This document shows positions 19,461 through 29,136 of a stretch of 64,000 nt of DNA, piece by piece. Where the stretch lies: positions 558,001 through 622,000 of the forward strand of contig JAOWCC010000239.1 of NCBI GenBank assembly GCA_030867875.1. Direction: 5' to 3'. Under the pieces are notes generated by a model, which saw only the letters and a list, made by a program, of their open reading frames with translations, was not told the DNA's origin and did not search any database. Position 1 is the stretch's first letter. Each line of letters begins with the position of its first letter. This DNA is from Actinernus sp. WN-2022 (lineage: Eukaryota; Cnidaria; Anthozoa; Actiniaria; Actinernidae). The position numbers and the translations under genes were made by a program.

Positions 19461-20153
19461 TAGCCTGCGTGGCATCCGAACTGAACCCCAGTTAAGTCCG
19501 TCTGCAAAACAGCGACAGAAAGCTTGTTCTGGACCCCCAGCAGCGTACCGTGATTTGAGTACGCGTTCTGATTGGCTTTTAAAAATGCTTTTTCTCACAC
19601 GCCTTCTGACTTGCCATTCAACTGTCACCAGCTTGTCACCTGTTAGTCTCCCCAGAATCCAAGAACCACACGCGCCAGAACATTCGTCTGGCAGGAAATC
19701 GTTAGTGGAAATATAGAGGCTAAACTTAAAAATATGGATGTAGAATCTGTTCAAATAGCTTCGCATATATTCTGTTCTTAGCTTTTATCAAGAAATAACA
19801 AATATTTTGGAAGAACTCATTTATTTTGAGGCTGAACTAGTGAGCTCGTGTAAAATGCCGACAAAAGCGAGTCGTTGCTTATTTAATTTGTACATTTACG
19901 CTGTAATTGGTCTAGACAAATGAGGAATGGAATGTCGTGCTGATGTAACCAGCTGTTGGAGCTATCGCATGGCGTGACGATCCTAGTCATTTCAAAATAG
20001 CCAGTCAGAAGGCGTGTGAGAAAAAGCATTTTTAAAAGCCAATCAGAATGCATACTCAAATCACGGTACGCTGCTGGGGGTCTAGAACAAGCTTTCTGTC
20101 GCTGTTTCGCAGACGGCCTTAACCGGGGTTCAGTTCGGATGCGACGCAGGCTA
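19461..20153. mobile_element. 693-bp MITE with 8-bp target duplication CACTAACA
   Basis: Tips TAGCCTGCGT and its near complement are followed by inverted arms of about 155 bp, including ATTTGAGTACGCGTTCTGATT-like sequence. The exact 8-bp duplication CACTAACA lies at 19453-19460 and 20154-20161. An 8-bp duplication fits hAT- or P-type transposition. Confidence 0.85.
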
Positions 20154-20822
20154 CACTAACAAAGAACATGTCTACTGTTAATTTAAAGATTACACTGGTA
20201 TCTTAGTCATGAAATGACCTGAAGATAAACACTTTTTCTAAATAAATAAATAAGTACTGGCAAACTGATAGACAAATGTAAACAATTATGCAATATTAAG
20301 CCTCAACATACAGATTACATGTATATACAGTCTGTACATGTAGCTATTATATATCAGGACTGAACATGAAACCAAGAATATTTTTAATGAATGCTGGCCA
20401 ACTGAAGTTCTCAAAGGAGTCAAGTCTACACAAATGCAGTCTTCAACGTTTACCTGTTCACCCAAAAAAAACCAGACCATGCGAAAAACTACAGAGGTGC
20501 ATGTTGACAGATAAAAATAACCTTGAATTTGTAACAGGACCTGGAACAACCACAGGATGATCTAAGCAAGGACCCGGCAAAATCACAGATCGAATTGCAA
20601 TTTAGCGTGTTGGTTTTTATGGAGGGAGGTACATGTAAAATGGAGAATCCCAAAAAAAACTTGGAGCAAAGGCAAAATACCAACAAACTTGCCGCAATTG
20701 AGAATCCAACCCAGGGCCACAGAAGTGAGAAGCAAAATGCCATCCCGAAAATATATGGATTCACCAAGGCCAATGGCTGGTTTACAAATTCAAACTGTTG
20801 GCATTAAAGTGGGCCATAGAGT

Positions 20823-21117
20823 ATTCAAATAAAAGTTTAGTTTACAAATCGGAGCAATTGCAGAATACCCCCTCCACCCCCCCCCCCCCCCCCCCCCCCC
20901 CCCACTCAAGTATGTTAGGTGGAGACGCCAACATGTCAATGCATTAGTCCATATATGGTTCTCTCTAGAGAGATATGTCTGGGTGTTAACGAGTCTCTCT
21001 GTTCACAGTAGTAGAACAAAGCAACATGTATGATGTCAACGCATCAATGTTGGCGTCAACACTTATGTACTTGAGTGAGGGGGGTATTCTGCGATCTAGC
21101 CTACAAATCCATTTGAA
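20823..21117. mobile_element. Nested short inverted-repeat element with C-run
   Basis: The left arm holds GCAGAATACCCCCTC and ACTCAAGTA; the right arm holds TACTTGAGT and GAGGGGGGTATTCTGC. An uninterrupted run of 27 C (20877-20903) lies in the left arm against a run of only six G in the right arm, so the C-run expanded after insertion. Confidence 0.6.
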
Positions 21118-21302
21118 AACATCTTAGAACAACAGGTTATGATAGAAAGATCATACTGAATTTTGTTCTAAAATGTTTGATTAATTGCAAGTGATTTTTA
21201 TTTGATCCTTGAGATACTGATTGTAGTCAAATATATATTAAGTTTATATGCATGTGGCCATTGTCCCTGACATTGTTATTTTGTCTATTTACATGTAGTA
21301 GC

Positions 21303-22447
21303 TTACCAGTGTCACAGCGATTTCACCCTCTGCCCTCCCCACCCCAGTGAATCCCCCCCCCTCCTCGGGGCAAGATCGCTAGTGAATTGTACTCAGTTCT
21401 TATAGAAATCACCCCGCCTCAGAAAATAGAGGCAGAACATGTCAACGCAATGAATAAAAAGTGTTTTAAAATCTATAAATCTGAAGTCTTTTCTAAATAA
21501 AATTAAGTGTAAGACCTCTTTAGCTACTATTTCTACTACCGACTACAAAAATACGCGAGTCGGTAACACTCCTTTTCTTCGGAAGGTCATTTCAAATTCT
21601 TTCCGAATTTGAGTTAATTACACTGCTAGAAACTTTCAAAACTTACCGCCGTTTTATCTTCTCATTAGAGTAATAAGCTGTTTATCCAGAAAGGTCTTCC
21701 TAGTTAGAACTGATCTAATTACCGAATTAACAAGTGCCGTTAGCTCAATTGAATATAGAACAAAGCACTCCAGTCGATAACACTCCTTTATTCAGCAAAG
21801 TTCTTTCAAAATAGATGGAAAAGGTTATAAAAACTTACATACCACAATAATTACGTCAACTTCATTATGGTTTCATGCATGTAAAAATCATCAGGCTATT
21901 TGGCAGTTGTTTCCAAATATGAGCTCCACTCGCTCCAAGCTGAGGCAAGTTTTAAAACTTCCCGCCGTTTTCGATCTTAATTAGTTCATTAGCTCGTTTA
22001 TTCAGGAAGTTTTCAGTTGAAAATAGAACAAACCATGCGAGTCAATAACACTTCCTTTATTCGGCAAAGTCTTTTGAATTCAAAGTAGGCGGATTTACGG
22101 GTTATCAAAACCTTTAAGTATCCACAATAATTACATCATCTACCTGTTGGCTTCAGGCAAGAAATACTAACAACTAATCATTCGAAGATGATTAATTGCA
22201 GCATTTACCGTAGCTTACCAACACGAATTTTGTCAAAGAAAAACAAAACGTGAATTTTAAAATAGAATTGAATGCCTTACACATTACTGGTAGCTTTTTG
22301 CATTACTATTCTCCATGTCCAATACATTACAGTAATAATAAGAAGGAAAACATATGTATTTATAACCTTTTAAAAGGTTGGAGGGGAGGGGGGTGAAATC
22401 GCTAGCGAATTCATTGGGGAAGGGCGAAATCGCTGGTACACCGGAAG
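21303..22447. mobile_element. Possible nested element with inverted GCGATTTC-rich ends
   Basis: The sequence at about 21312-21385 (CCAGTGTCACAGCGATTTCA and a C-rich stretch) is inverted at about 22383-22447 (G-rich stretch, then GGCGAAATCGCTGGTACACC). The interior is A/T-rich with duplicated TTCGGCAAAGT-like segments and no gene. The boundaries are approximate. Confidence 0.5.
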
Positions 22448-23400
22448 TACATGTATGGGCTGGAAATTATCATATGATTAACAAATCGGTGCCCGCGAAG
22501 ACTTCTGGGTAGAGCTGAGACACGAGGTTCACTACGATTTTGTGTTATTCTTATCATTATTTACTCGCTTAGTCTTATAGAAACGTTCTTGTTAACTGAG
22601 AAATATACTCAAACACAACGCAATGTCCTATGCTTGTAACTAGATGGTTAATTCGAGTCGCCGATGAGTATTTAAGTTGTAATGAGACTTCATGTTTTCA
22701 CTCCTCTGCTCGTCAAGCAAGGTGAGAGAGCGGTTTGTAGCAGTTGGACTCTGCCGTCTCTGGCCACATGTATATACGTTTTTTTTTGCATAGTTAGTTC
22801 GTCCATAGTCATTTACTTTTTGTTAGTATTATTAAGGGACCTACTGATCAACATATCTACTTGTAGGAATTACTTTAAAACTGAGGAAAAAGGCTTACCG
22901 TCGTACTAATCTTCGAACGGTTTTTAGTGTTTCGTTTTCCTCCACGGATACCAGTCCATAAATAGTCATTCAGGGTCCACACGACGTCTTGATGAGTTCT
23001 TAGCTTGGTTCCAAAACTCTTTAAGCAGCTAACCTTCTGTAAATCCATTGAATTTGTAGGAAAAGACCACTCGGAAAGTGTTTCGTCGTGGAATCATTGA
23101 AGTTAGACCTGATATGCTCATGAGCGTTGCCGCTGACCGATTTGCAGTACTGTAGTTACCAGTCCCTACTTGTGTATAAGGAGGCACAGTTGTTCTCGCG
23201 GAACAACCGCGGACTTGATCGATCTTCCGGACTATTTTCATAATATTATTTAGTACTATTATATAGTATTATTTTTCATTTATTAATGCATAAGCAATTT
23301 ACATGCTAACTTGCTCACAAAGTAGATACTATTTAAATAGTTCTCTGCATTTGAGAAAATTTCCGGTGTTTAGTTTTACACAGGCTGAGAAACTTTATAC
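22448..23400. other. Interior of the 7.4-kb element, no gene seen
   Basis: No convincing ORF, RNA gene or repeat was recognised between the nested element and the right subterminal array. Confidence 0.5.
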
Positions 23401-23404
23401 CGGC

Positions 23405-23748
23405 CCTGTGTTTACGCATCTTTTATGCTTCCACGTAAAGATAGCACACAACTCTACTTTACGCATATTCACGCTTCCAAGTAAATCTGCATAAAGATGG
23501 AAACATACTTTACGCATCTTTACGCTTACATAAATCTACGTAAAGATGGCAACCAACTTTACGCAACTTTATTCTTCCAAGTAAATCTGCGTAAAGATGG
23601 CAACCAACTTCACGCATCTTTACGCTTACGTAAATCTACGTAAAGATGGCAACCAACTTTACGCAACGTTATGCTTCCAAGTAAATCTGCGTAAAGATGG
23701 CAGCCAACTTTACGCACCTTTACGTTTTCAATAAAGAAGCGTAAAGTT
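23405..23748. repeat. Right subterminal TTTACG repeats of the 7.4-kb element
   Basis: About five tandem copies of a 55-65-bp unit with TTTACGCATCTTTACGCTT and GTAAATCTGCGTAAAGATGG. They share the TTTACG/CGTAAA core with the left end but use a different unit. Confidence 0.8.
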
Positions 23749-23767
23749 GTCATTTCATGCTGTGTAA

Positions 23768-24044
23768 GAAACTTGGCGTTCACATCTCGAAGCATGAAAA
23801 GACTGTTATGTTAGCAAAAGCTAAGGCGAATTCCGTGGAAGTCAAAGTCTCAAAAGCTCTATCCGATTGTAACATTTCAGAAGCCGAGTTCGGAAGCGTT
23901 ATTGATGAGAAAAGGAAATATGAGGCGCTTAAACTAGAAATACGGCAAAAAAACAGGCAAGAAGGTGGATTAAAAAACGTAGAAGAACTTCGATCCGAAA
24001 TCCGAAAGGAGATGAGAGCAAAACTTGGCAGTCTAGTGGGATAA
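23768..24044 (+). pseudogene. 3' part of the split Polinton gene
   Basis: Continues in frame from 16341 once the insertion and one TAA copy are ignored. It encodes a charged, helical C-terminal domain of about 91 residues, beginning with K-K-L-G-V-H-I-S-K-H-E-K and rich in Lys and Glu, ending at TAA before 24045. The N-terminal hydrophobic half plus this cytosolic-looking helix matches a conserved but uncharacterised protein of cnidarian Polintons. Without this insertion the gene would appear functional. Confidence 0.82.
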
Positions 24045-25195
24045 GAATCGATATAACCAGCATGGATTTTATAATCTTAGTATAAATTAATTCTGATGTC
24101 TGGTTCATATGCAAATTTCTGTCGATTGTGCCCAGCGTGGATTTTACAATCTTAGTATAAATTAATTCCAACATCCGGTTTGCACGCTAACTTCCGTTGG
24201 TGGCGCAATACTTATGATATCGATGGTGTAATATAAACCACGAGGACGGCACGCAGGTGGTATCGATAGCGTCATATAGACCACGAGGTCGGCACGCAGG
24301 TTGTATCGATGGCGCCATATAGACCACGAGGTCGGTACGAAGTATGACATCTATCACGCAGGTGTTATTGCTGGTATAATAGAGATCATGGCCCATCCCT
24401 TTCGTCATTATCGTTTACCCATGGAGCACGGAAGGTTTCTCGCGCTCGTTAGAGACTTAAATGGCGTTCTTGATCAAGTTGGGGAGTTCATAGACACGGG
24501 AAAAGCAAAATATACCGGAGAATAATTCATTTTAAGTATTGCTGAGACTTACCTGTAACTAATCGGACAAGAACTCGCGATCGGTCGACCAACGAAGAGT
24601 AAAATGCCACTCGAAGAGATGTCGCAATGTAGGATGTACGGTGGAGTAGAATATCTTCGTTCACAGTCTGTGAATCATTTTAAGAATGTTTCTATAGTGT
24701 TCCTTGTCCTTTTTACGCTAGTAATAGTGTGTTTTGAAATTTTCTAGAGAGGAATTTTGATGTTTAAATCGTGTCACAATGTAGGATGTACGGCGGAGTC
24801 GAATATCTTCTTGCGCAGTCGGCGAATCATTTTAAGAATGTTTCTATAGTGTTCCTTGGCCTTTTTACGTTAGTACTAGTGTGTTTTGAAATTTTCTAGA
24901 GATGAATTTTGATGTTTAAATCGTAAACGGCTGATTCAAGGCGCCTTGAAAGTAATTATGTAAGACCGGTTTGGTAATTCAGTATAAATTATGTAGGAAT
25001 GCGGTCCGGCGAGGACCGGTTTGGTAATTCAGTATAAATTATGTAGGAATGCGGTCCGGCGAGGACCGGTTTCGTAATTCAGTATAAATTATGTAGGAAT
25101 GCGGTCCGGCGAGGACCGGTTTGGTAATTGACATACAATAAAAAACTATTTGTGTACATAGCGCGTTGAAGTTGTTTTTTTCCCCAGTTCTTCCT
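24045..25195. repeat. Cluster of four different local tandem repeats
   Basis: In order: a ~90-bp unit twice (24045-24200, sharing AATCTTAGTATAAATTAATT); a ~55-bp unit three times (24215-24345, sharing ACCACGAGG and ATCGATGG); a ~165-bp unit twice (24605-24925, sharing AATGTAGGATGTACGG); and a 50-bp unit with starts at 24964, 25014, 25064 and 25114, carrying the palindrome CGGTCCGGCGAGGACCG. A short open frame at 24301-24525 (about 74 codons, no ATG near its start) overlaps the second array; I do not call it as a gene. Confidence 0.75.
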
Positions 25196-26155
25196 CTATC
25201 GGGATTTTTTCTTATCGTGTATTTCACTATCGCTAGTTAGACCGTGTCTCGTATAGATGGGCTCAAAGTGGGAATTGTAAGCAATCAACTCATTGATAAA
25301 ACGCACGACCGAACCCTTATGTATACCACACCATTTAACAACGTCAATAAGAGACATACGAGATCCCGAACGATGTAATACCTCGTAACTCGCTCCAACG
25401 ACTTTAGTTCTAAGTATGGAGCTGGTACCTATATTGTTTTCTATTGCCTTATGAACAATCTCATAGACTATTTGTTGGGCATTCTTAGGTACTCCTTGGG
25501 GGTCGAGTTTAGCAAAAGTCGTTGCAATGTGAGGAGCTATTCGATCGGTATTTAAATCTATATCGATCTTATCGTCATCATGTAGAGAACGTATAAAGAC
25601 ATTTCCACGACATATGCTTTTATTGTTTAGTTGCATAAAACGAGCGACATCACCTTTAGATCTAACGAACCCACATTGTATACATGCTTGATAAAGTATA
25701 GCAGCTAAAATAGTTCGTTTCGCATAGCTACGTTTGGTACAAACTTTCCGTACTTGAATGAATACATCGGCTACGATTACTAATACATTTGTGGGAAACG
25801 ATAGGGCGTAATTTCGTTTATAAATAGTGTTGTATGCCCGTAGTTCTAGTATAATCGTTCGTAGTTGCAATTCTTTGTTATCGCTTTGCTTTGGGATTGT
25901 GCGGTCTAGATCATGTTGATACCGAAAGCTATCCGGCCCTACTATGTGTAACCTAGTAGTAAGATTGGTGGTTGTTTCTTCACATGATTCAGTCTCTGAA
26001 ATAAGACCACAGGCGGGACATATGAATTCCGTTCCTTGCATTTCCATTGGGCATAGACATTCGGAACATGTTTCACCAGTGTTAATATGCGACAATGGTT
26101 TGATATGTAGGCTTGCACAAATTTCTGGACCAAGTAATCTGATAAGATCATCCAT
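25196..26155 (-). CDS. TFIIB-like transcription initiation factor on Polinton-1
   Basis: I chose the ATG at 26155; a longer frame reads through a poly-A run and is unlikely to be coding. The 319 residues begin with an N-terminal zinc ribbon (Cys30-x2-Cys33 and Cys46-x2-Cys49). Two cyclin-like repeats follow. The first is around residues 140-205, with A-I-L-Y-Q-A-C-I-Q-C-G as in TFIIB. The second is around 225-305, with L-I-D-V-V-K-W-C-G-I-H-K-G. This is the TFIIB plan: the ribbon contacts RNA polymerase II and the cyclin folds contact TBP and DNA. It could direct transcription of the element's own genes. It is not a standard Polinton gene. It lies between the broken Polinton gene and further viral-type genes on the same strand, so capture by the element is more likely than a host gene. 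Confidence 0.78.
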   Translation of the reverse strand: MDDLIRLLGPEICASLHIKPLSHINTGETCSECLCPMEMQGTEFICPACGLISETESCEETTTNLTTRLHIVGPDSFRYQHDLDRTIPKQSDNKELQLRTIILELRAYNTIYKRNYALSFPTNVLVIVADVFIQVRKVCTKRSYAKRTILAAILYQACIQCGFVRSKGDVARFMQLNNKSICRGNVFIRSLHDDDKIDIDLNTDRIAPHIATTFAKLDPQGVPKNAQQIVYEIVHKAIENNIGTSSILRTKVVGASYEVLHRSGSRMSLIDVVKWCGIHKGSVVRFINELIAYNSHFEPIYTRHGLTSDSEIHDKKKSR

Positions 26156-26279
26156 ACTAGTTGTATACCATATGCCTGTCAATTGTCTAATTGTTCGTTT
26201 GTTAAAAAAAAAAAAAAAAAAATTAAGAGAGGTCGCATAACAATTTCTCTTCATTCTTTTTTTTTTCGTATCGTGATTT

Positions 26280-26699
26280 CTACTTATCCTCCGATCCTAC
26301 CACATTTAGATCTTTCTCACTGATGGAGAGGTCATCCAATGCATTATCGAGATCGTGAATGTCCACCACATTTTGATCTTTTTCCGATTCCTCTACATTT
26401 AGATCTTTCTCCGATTCTACTACATTTGAACACGTGATATTCGCCGACTCGTTAGCTCGTTTCTTATCAAGGTTCTTCTTATTGCGAATGGTACGGCGTT
26501 GAGGTGCACCACATTTTGAACAAAGTTCGTTAGTAGTACGACAGCCTCGACCACACGTCAAACATGGAACGAATATAGCACATCCTCTTCCTATCTGGAA
26601 GTTATGTTGAGAGCAATACTCTGACGTCTTTGAACACTTACTTATACATTTCGTAGTCTTTCCTCGCATCAACCAATCACAAGTTCTTGTCTCAATCAT
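26280..26699 (-). CDS. Cys/His-rich small protein, 139 aa
   Basis: The N-terminal 70 residues hold at least ten Cys and one or two His, in pairs such as C-x3-C and C-L-T-C, so they probably bind zinc. The C-terminal half is acidic and contains four copies of an E-K-D-L/Q-N-V motif. The ATG follows a TATAACATATATAGG sequence. The layout (zinc-binding head, acidic repeats) suggests a regulatory or nucleic-acid-binding protein. No family recognised. Confidence 0.65.
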   Translation of the reverse strand: MIETRTCDWLMRGKTTKCISKCSKTSEYCSQHNFQIGRGCAIFVPCLTCGRGCRTTNELCSKCGAPQRRTIRNKKNLDKKRANESANITCSNVVESEKDLNVEESEKDQNVVDIHDLDNALDDLSISEKDLNVVGSEDK

Positions 26700-27048
26700 C
26701 GTGCAATATGCCTATATATGTTATATGTCTAATTGGTATCTTAGTTGTGACGTCTGCGTTGAGGTTCTTCAATTATACGCACTTGTCTAATCTGTGTGGT
26801 ATTAATACGTACTAAGATAACAGCATACGTTAATATCGTGAAGTAGAGAATGTATGTTAGTACCATGGATGGATATACTGTAAACTAATCATTCCTTTAA
26901 TAGGTGTTAAAATGTAAAATACAATGAAAAAAATAGTACAACAAAACTGCGCCAATCTGGAAAAAAGCAGTAGAAACCGGAGCTGTGCTCAAGTTTGGAT
27001 CTTTAGGTGTAAGAATGCCTAGGGACAATTTGGACGTTGCGAGAGATC
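26700..27048. other. Intergenic, contains left copy of a direct repeat
   Basis: No gene seen. The segment 26895-26975 (GTTAAAATGTAAAATACAA and following) recurs at about 27768-27850, so the repeat flanks the ankyrin gene on both sides about 870 bp apart. Confidence 0.55.
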
Positions 27049-27672
27049 CTATGTGGCAGCATAAGCATTTATGTAGTAATCTAGTAGAGCGTTTTCGTCC
27101 TCTATGGTGAGCTGGGAGCGCTTAATGAGACACTCAGTGATCCATTTAGCGGTATTAAGATGATCGTTGCTACAGGCGCATAGTAGAGCATGATGAACGT
27201 ATTTATACTCTATAGTTATCTGAAAGCGTCGAATGAGCCACTTAACGGTGTTGAGATGGCCATTCCTACAGGCATCTAGTATAGCAAACCCGACGGCTTT
27301 ATCCTCTTTGGTGAACTGGAAGTGCTTAGTGAGCCACTTAACGATATCAAGACGGCCATCCTTACAGGCAGCGCATAGAACGTAATCGGTGTGTCCATCC
27401 ATTTTATCGAACCATAAGTGCTTAATGAGCCACTTAATAACGTTAAGATTACCATATTCACTGGCGTAGACAAGAGGAAAGCTATCATCGATGTAGTTTG
27501 CGGAAATACCGAAAGTCCCAGCCAAATTGTCTCGATCGTTGTCATTACGAGTAGACCTAAGACCGAAAGTGAGTACTCGTTTACGGAACTCTTGGTCTAT
27601 GTTTTTGTAGCGCACGAGAGATGCGGCCCCGTTTAGGCGTTTCGATGTTTGCGAATGATTCTGGGCCTGCAT
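27049..27672 (-). CDS. Ankyrin-repeat protein, 207 aa
   Basis: After a polar N-terminus of about 60 residues, four to five ankyrin-type repeats follow, each with a G-x-L-(N/D)-(V/I/T)-(I/V)-K-W-L core (near residues 75, 108, 141 and 175). The K-W-L form of the repeat is the one common in large DNA viruses. Such proteins mediate protein-protein contacts. It lies at the right edge of Polinton-1, so it may be cargo of the element or a later neighbour. It is flanked by direct repeats. Confidence 0.75.
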   Translation of the reverse strand: MQAQNHSQTSKRLNGAASLVRYKNIDQEFRKRVLTFGLRSTRNDNDRDNLAGTFGISANYIDDSFPLVYASEYGNLNVIKWLIKHLWFDKMDGHTDYVLCAACKDGRLDIVKWLTKHFQFTKEDKAVGFAILDACRNGHLNTVKWLIRRFQITIEYKYVHHALLCACSNDHLNTAKWITECLIKRSQLTIEDENALLDYYINAYAAT

Positions 27673-27885
27673 GCTCTACTATCTTGACTAAGATTTCTAT
27701 GGGAAGGCACGGTATGCTATCCATAGTGGAAGAGATCGATATACTGCATAGTAATCACTTCTCTAATAGGGTGTTAAAATGTAAAAAATACAACGAAAAA
27801 AATAGCACAACAAAACTGCTCCAATCCGGAAAAAAGCGGTAGAAACCGATCTATTAATATAATGTATAAATACAATAAATGAACT

Positions 27886-27951
27886 ATAGTAGAATATTAA
27901 ATGCCGTGTTTTGGCGCACATTCCTGAAATTCCTCAAATTCCTAAGGCCAA

Positions 27952-27983
<32 letters not shown>

Positions 27984-28123
27984 CATCTAATGGACTATCC
28001 TCACTTCGTTCGGGGTCCATTAGATGAAAACAACAACAAAAAAACAACAATTTTACTAATTGGTCTTAGGAATTTGAGGAATTTCAGGAATGTGCGCCAG
28101 AACCGGCATTTACTATACTACTA
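27886..28123. repeat. Large fold-back (inverted repeat) with poly-T arm
   Basis: Arms of about 110 bp (27886-27995 and 28015-28123) pair over GGCGCACATTCCTGAAATTC and its complement, with a 20-bp centre. The left arm carries a run of about 25 T, matched loosely by an A-rich stretch in the right arm. It may be a MITE or two element ends joined head to head. It is not resolved which. Confidence 0.75.
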
Positions 28124-28938
28124 TGAAGCTAATCATTAAGAGGGTCACTAAGTTCATTGACGACTTATATATTCAACCAGGAGAAGCAGAAATGCTGCAT
28201 ACATTTACCTCTAAGGATTTAACAAAGTTTATCGTCGGGTCTGATGACGGCCAGCTTTACCTCAAAACAGTGCTGATGCCAGCAATTTACGATGAAAACA
28301 AAGATCTTTTTCTCAAGTTTTCAGTAGAAATGGTTAATAGTTATAACATTGGGCAACAGTCCTATTCCCAGACTCTACGTAGTCATCTTGGTAAAATCCT
28401 TCAAGCAGTTCTTGGAGTAAATGTTTTTGTACCAAGGGATGATATGACCAATGAACTGCAGAAATCGAAGAGAGATCTAAAGGAAACCCTAGAACTGAAT
28501 TTCATAGAAAAAGATGAGAAGGTGGCAGCCTATGTAAACATATCAAAGACCTTAACTTGGTTCTTATCCCAAGGTGGAGTAAATAATGCAATTCCTATCC
28601 CAAATGAGAAGCTGCTTGTCTATGTCTACACTGATGCGTTTCCATGGATGATATGGAGCAAATGTTTTACGGGAGAAACAGCCATAAGAATGAAACTCGT
28701 AGAGCCAAATAATCTCATGTCAACAATAATAACAGTATGTCAGTGGCTTGGCCCTGATGATTATTGGCATGTTACCAGGTTTGGTACCACTGTCTTTAGT
28801 CAGCTTAAGGAGTTGAAGGAAATAAAGCACCCCATCTTGAACAAGAATATCGAAATCATTGTCAGAGGACTTGCTGATGAGGCCAGTCGGAGTACCAGTA
28901 ACACGTTCCAAAATAGAGTGCGATATTCCAAAGTTTAA
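28123..28938 (+). CDS. Transposase-like gene, probable exon 1
   Basis: An open frame of about 270 residues from the ATG at 28123; the frame is open from 28090 inside the fold-back. No family name is recognised, but a V-Y-T-D-A-F-P-W segment (about residue 167) and a G-L-A-D-E-A-S segment (about 248) look like conserved acidic motifs of a DDE-type nuclease. The last codons are probably intronic: a phase-0 donor AGA|GTGCGA at about 28918 would join to 33286. The first intron would be about 4.4 kb and full of repeats. It could equally be a gene interrupted by insertion. Confidence 0.5.
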   Translation: MKLIIKRVTKFIDDLYIQPGEAEMLHTFTSKDLTKFIVGSDDGQLYLKTVLMPAIYDENKDLFLKFSVEMVNSYNIGQQSYSQTLRSHLGKILQAVLGVNVFVPRDDMTNELQKSKRDLKETLELNFIEKDEKVAAYVNISKTLTWFLSQGGVNNAIPIPNEKLLVYVYTDAFPWMIWSKCFTGETAIRMKLVEPNNLMSTIITVCQWLGPDDYWHVTRFGTTVFSQLKELKEIKHPILNKNIEIIVRGLADEASRSTSNTFQNRVRYSKV

Positions 28939-29136
28939 ATATTTGGGACAAATGGTTTTAAAACAGCCAACTTTTTACACACATAGATTAAATTCAGTAG
29001 TATTTTGTGCTTTCCAACGACGTTTACTTCTATCCTTCACTACTAGTAATACTACAATGGAATCAAGTGGCATGTAACATATTTTTTTTGCTTTCCTCAG
29101 ATTTTCATCTATTATTCCACCATCATCCTTCTTTCC

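Larger units (their letters stand above)
16342..23764. mobile_element. 7,423-bp non-autonomous DNA transposon with TAA target duplication
   Basis: The ends are perfect 15-bp inverted repeats, CACAGCATGAAATGA at 16342-16356 and its complement at 23750-23764. TAA lies immediately outside each end (16339-16341 and 23765-23767). Removing the element with one TAA leaves the interrupted Polinton reading frame continuous, which fixes the boundaries independently. Both subterminal regions are packed with TTTACG/CGTAAA motifs. No transposase ORF is visible; the interior holds at least five inverted-repeat elements and A/T-rich sequence. A 3-bp TWA duplication suggests a PIF/Harbinger-type donor; CACTA-type elements also make 3-bp duplications. 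The superfamily is uncertain. Confidence 0.85.

Noticed and set aside
26156..26254. Extension of the TFIIB-like ORF to an upstream ATG
   Set aside because: It would translate a homopolymer A run into poly-Phe; the ATG at 26155 gives a normal N-terminus.
4838..28000. Polinton-1 terminal inverted repeats
   Set aside because: I looked near 4.6-4.9 kb and 27.7-28.1 kb. The fold-back at 27.9 kb has no counterpart at the left, so I cannot define the ends.
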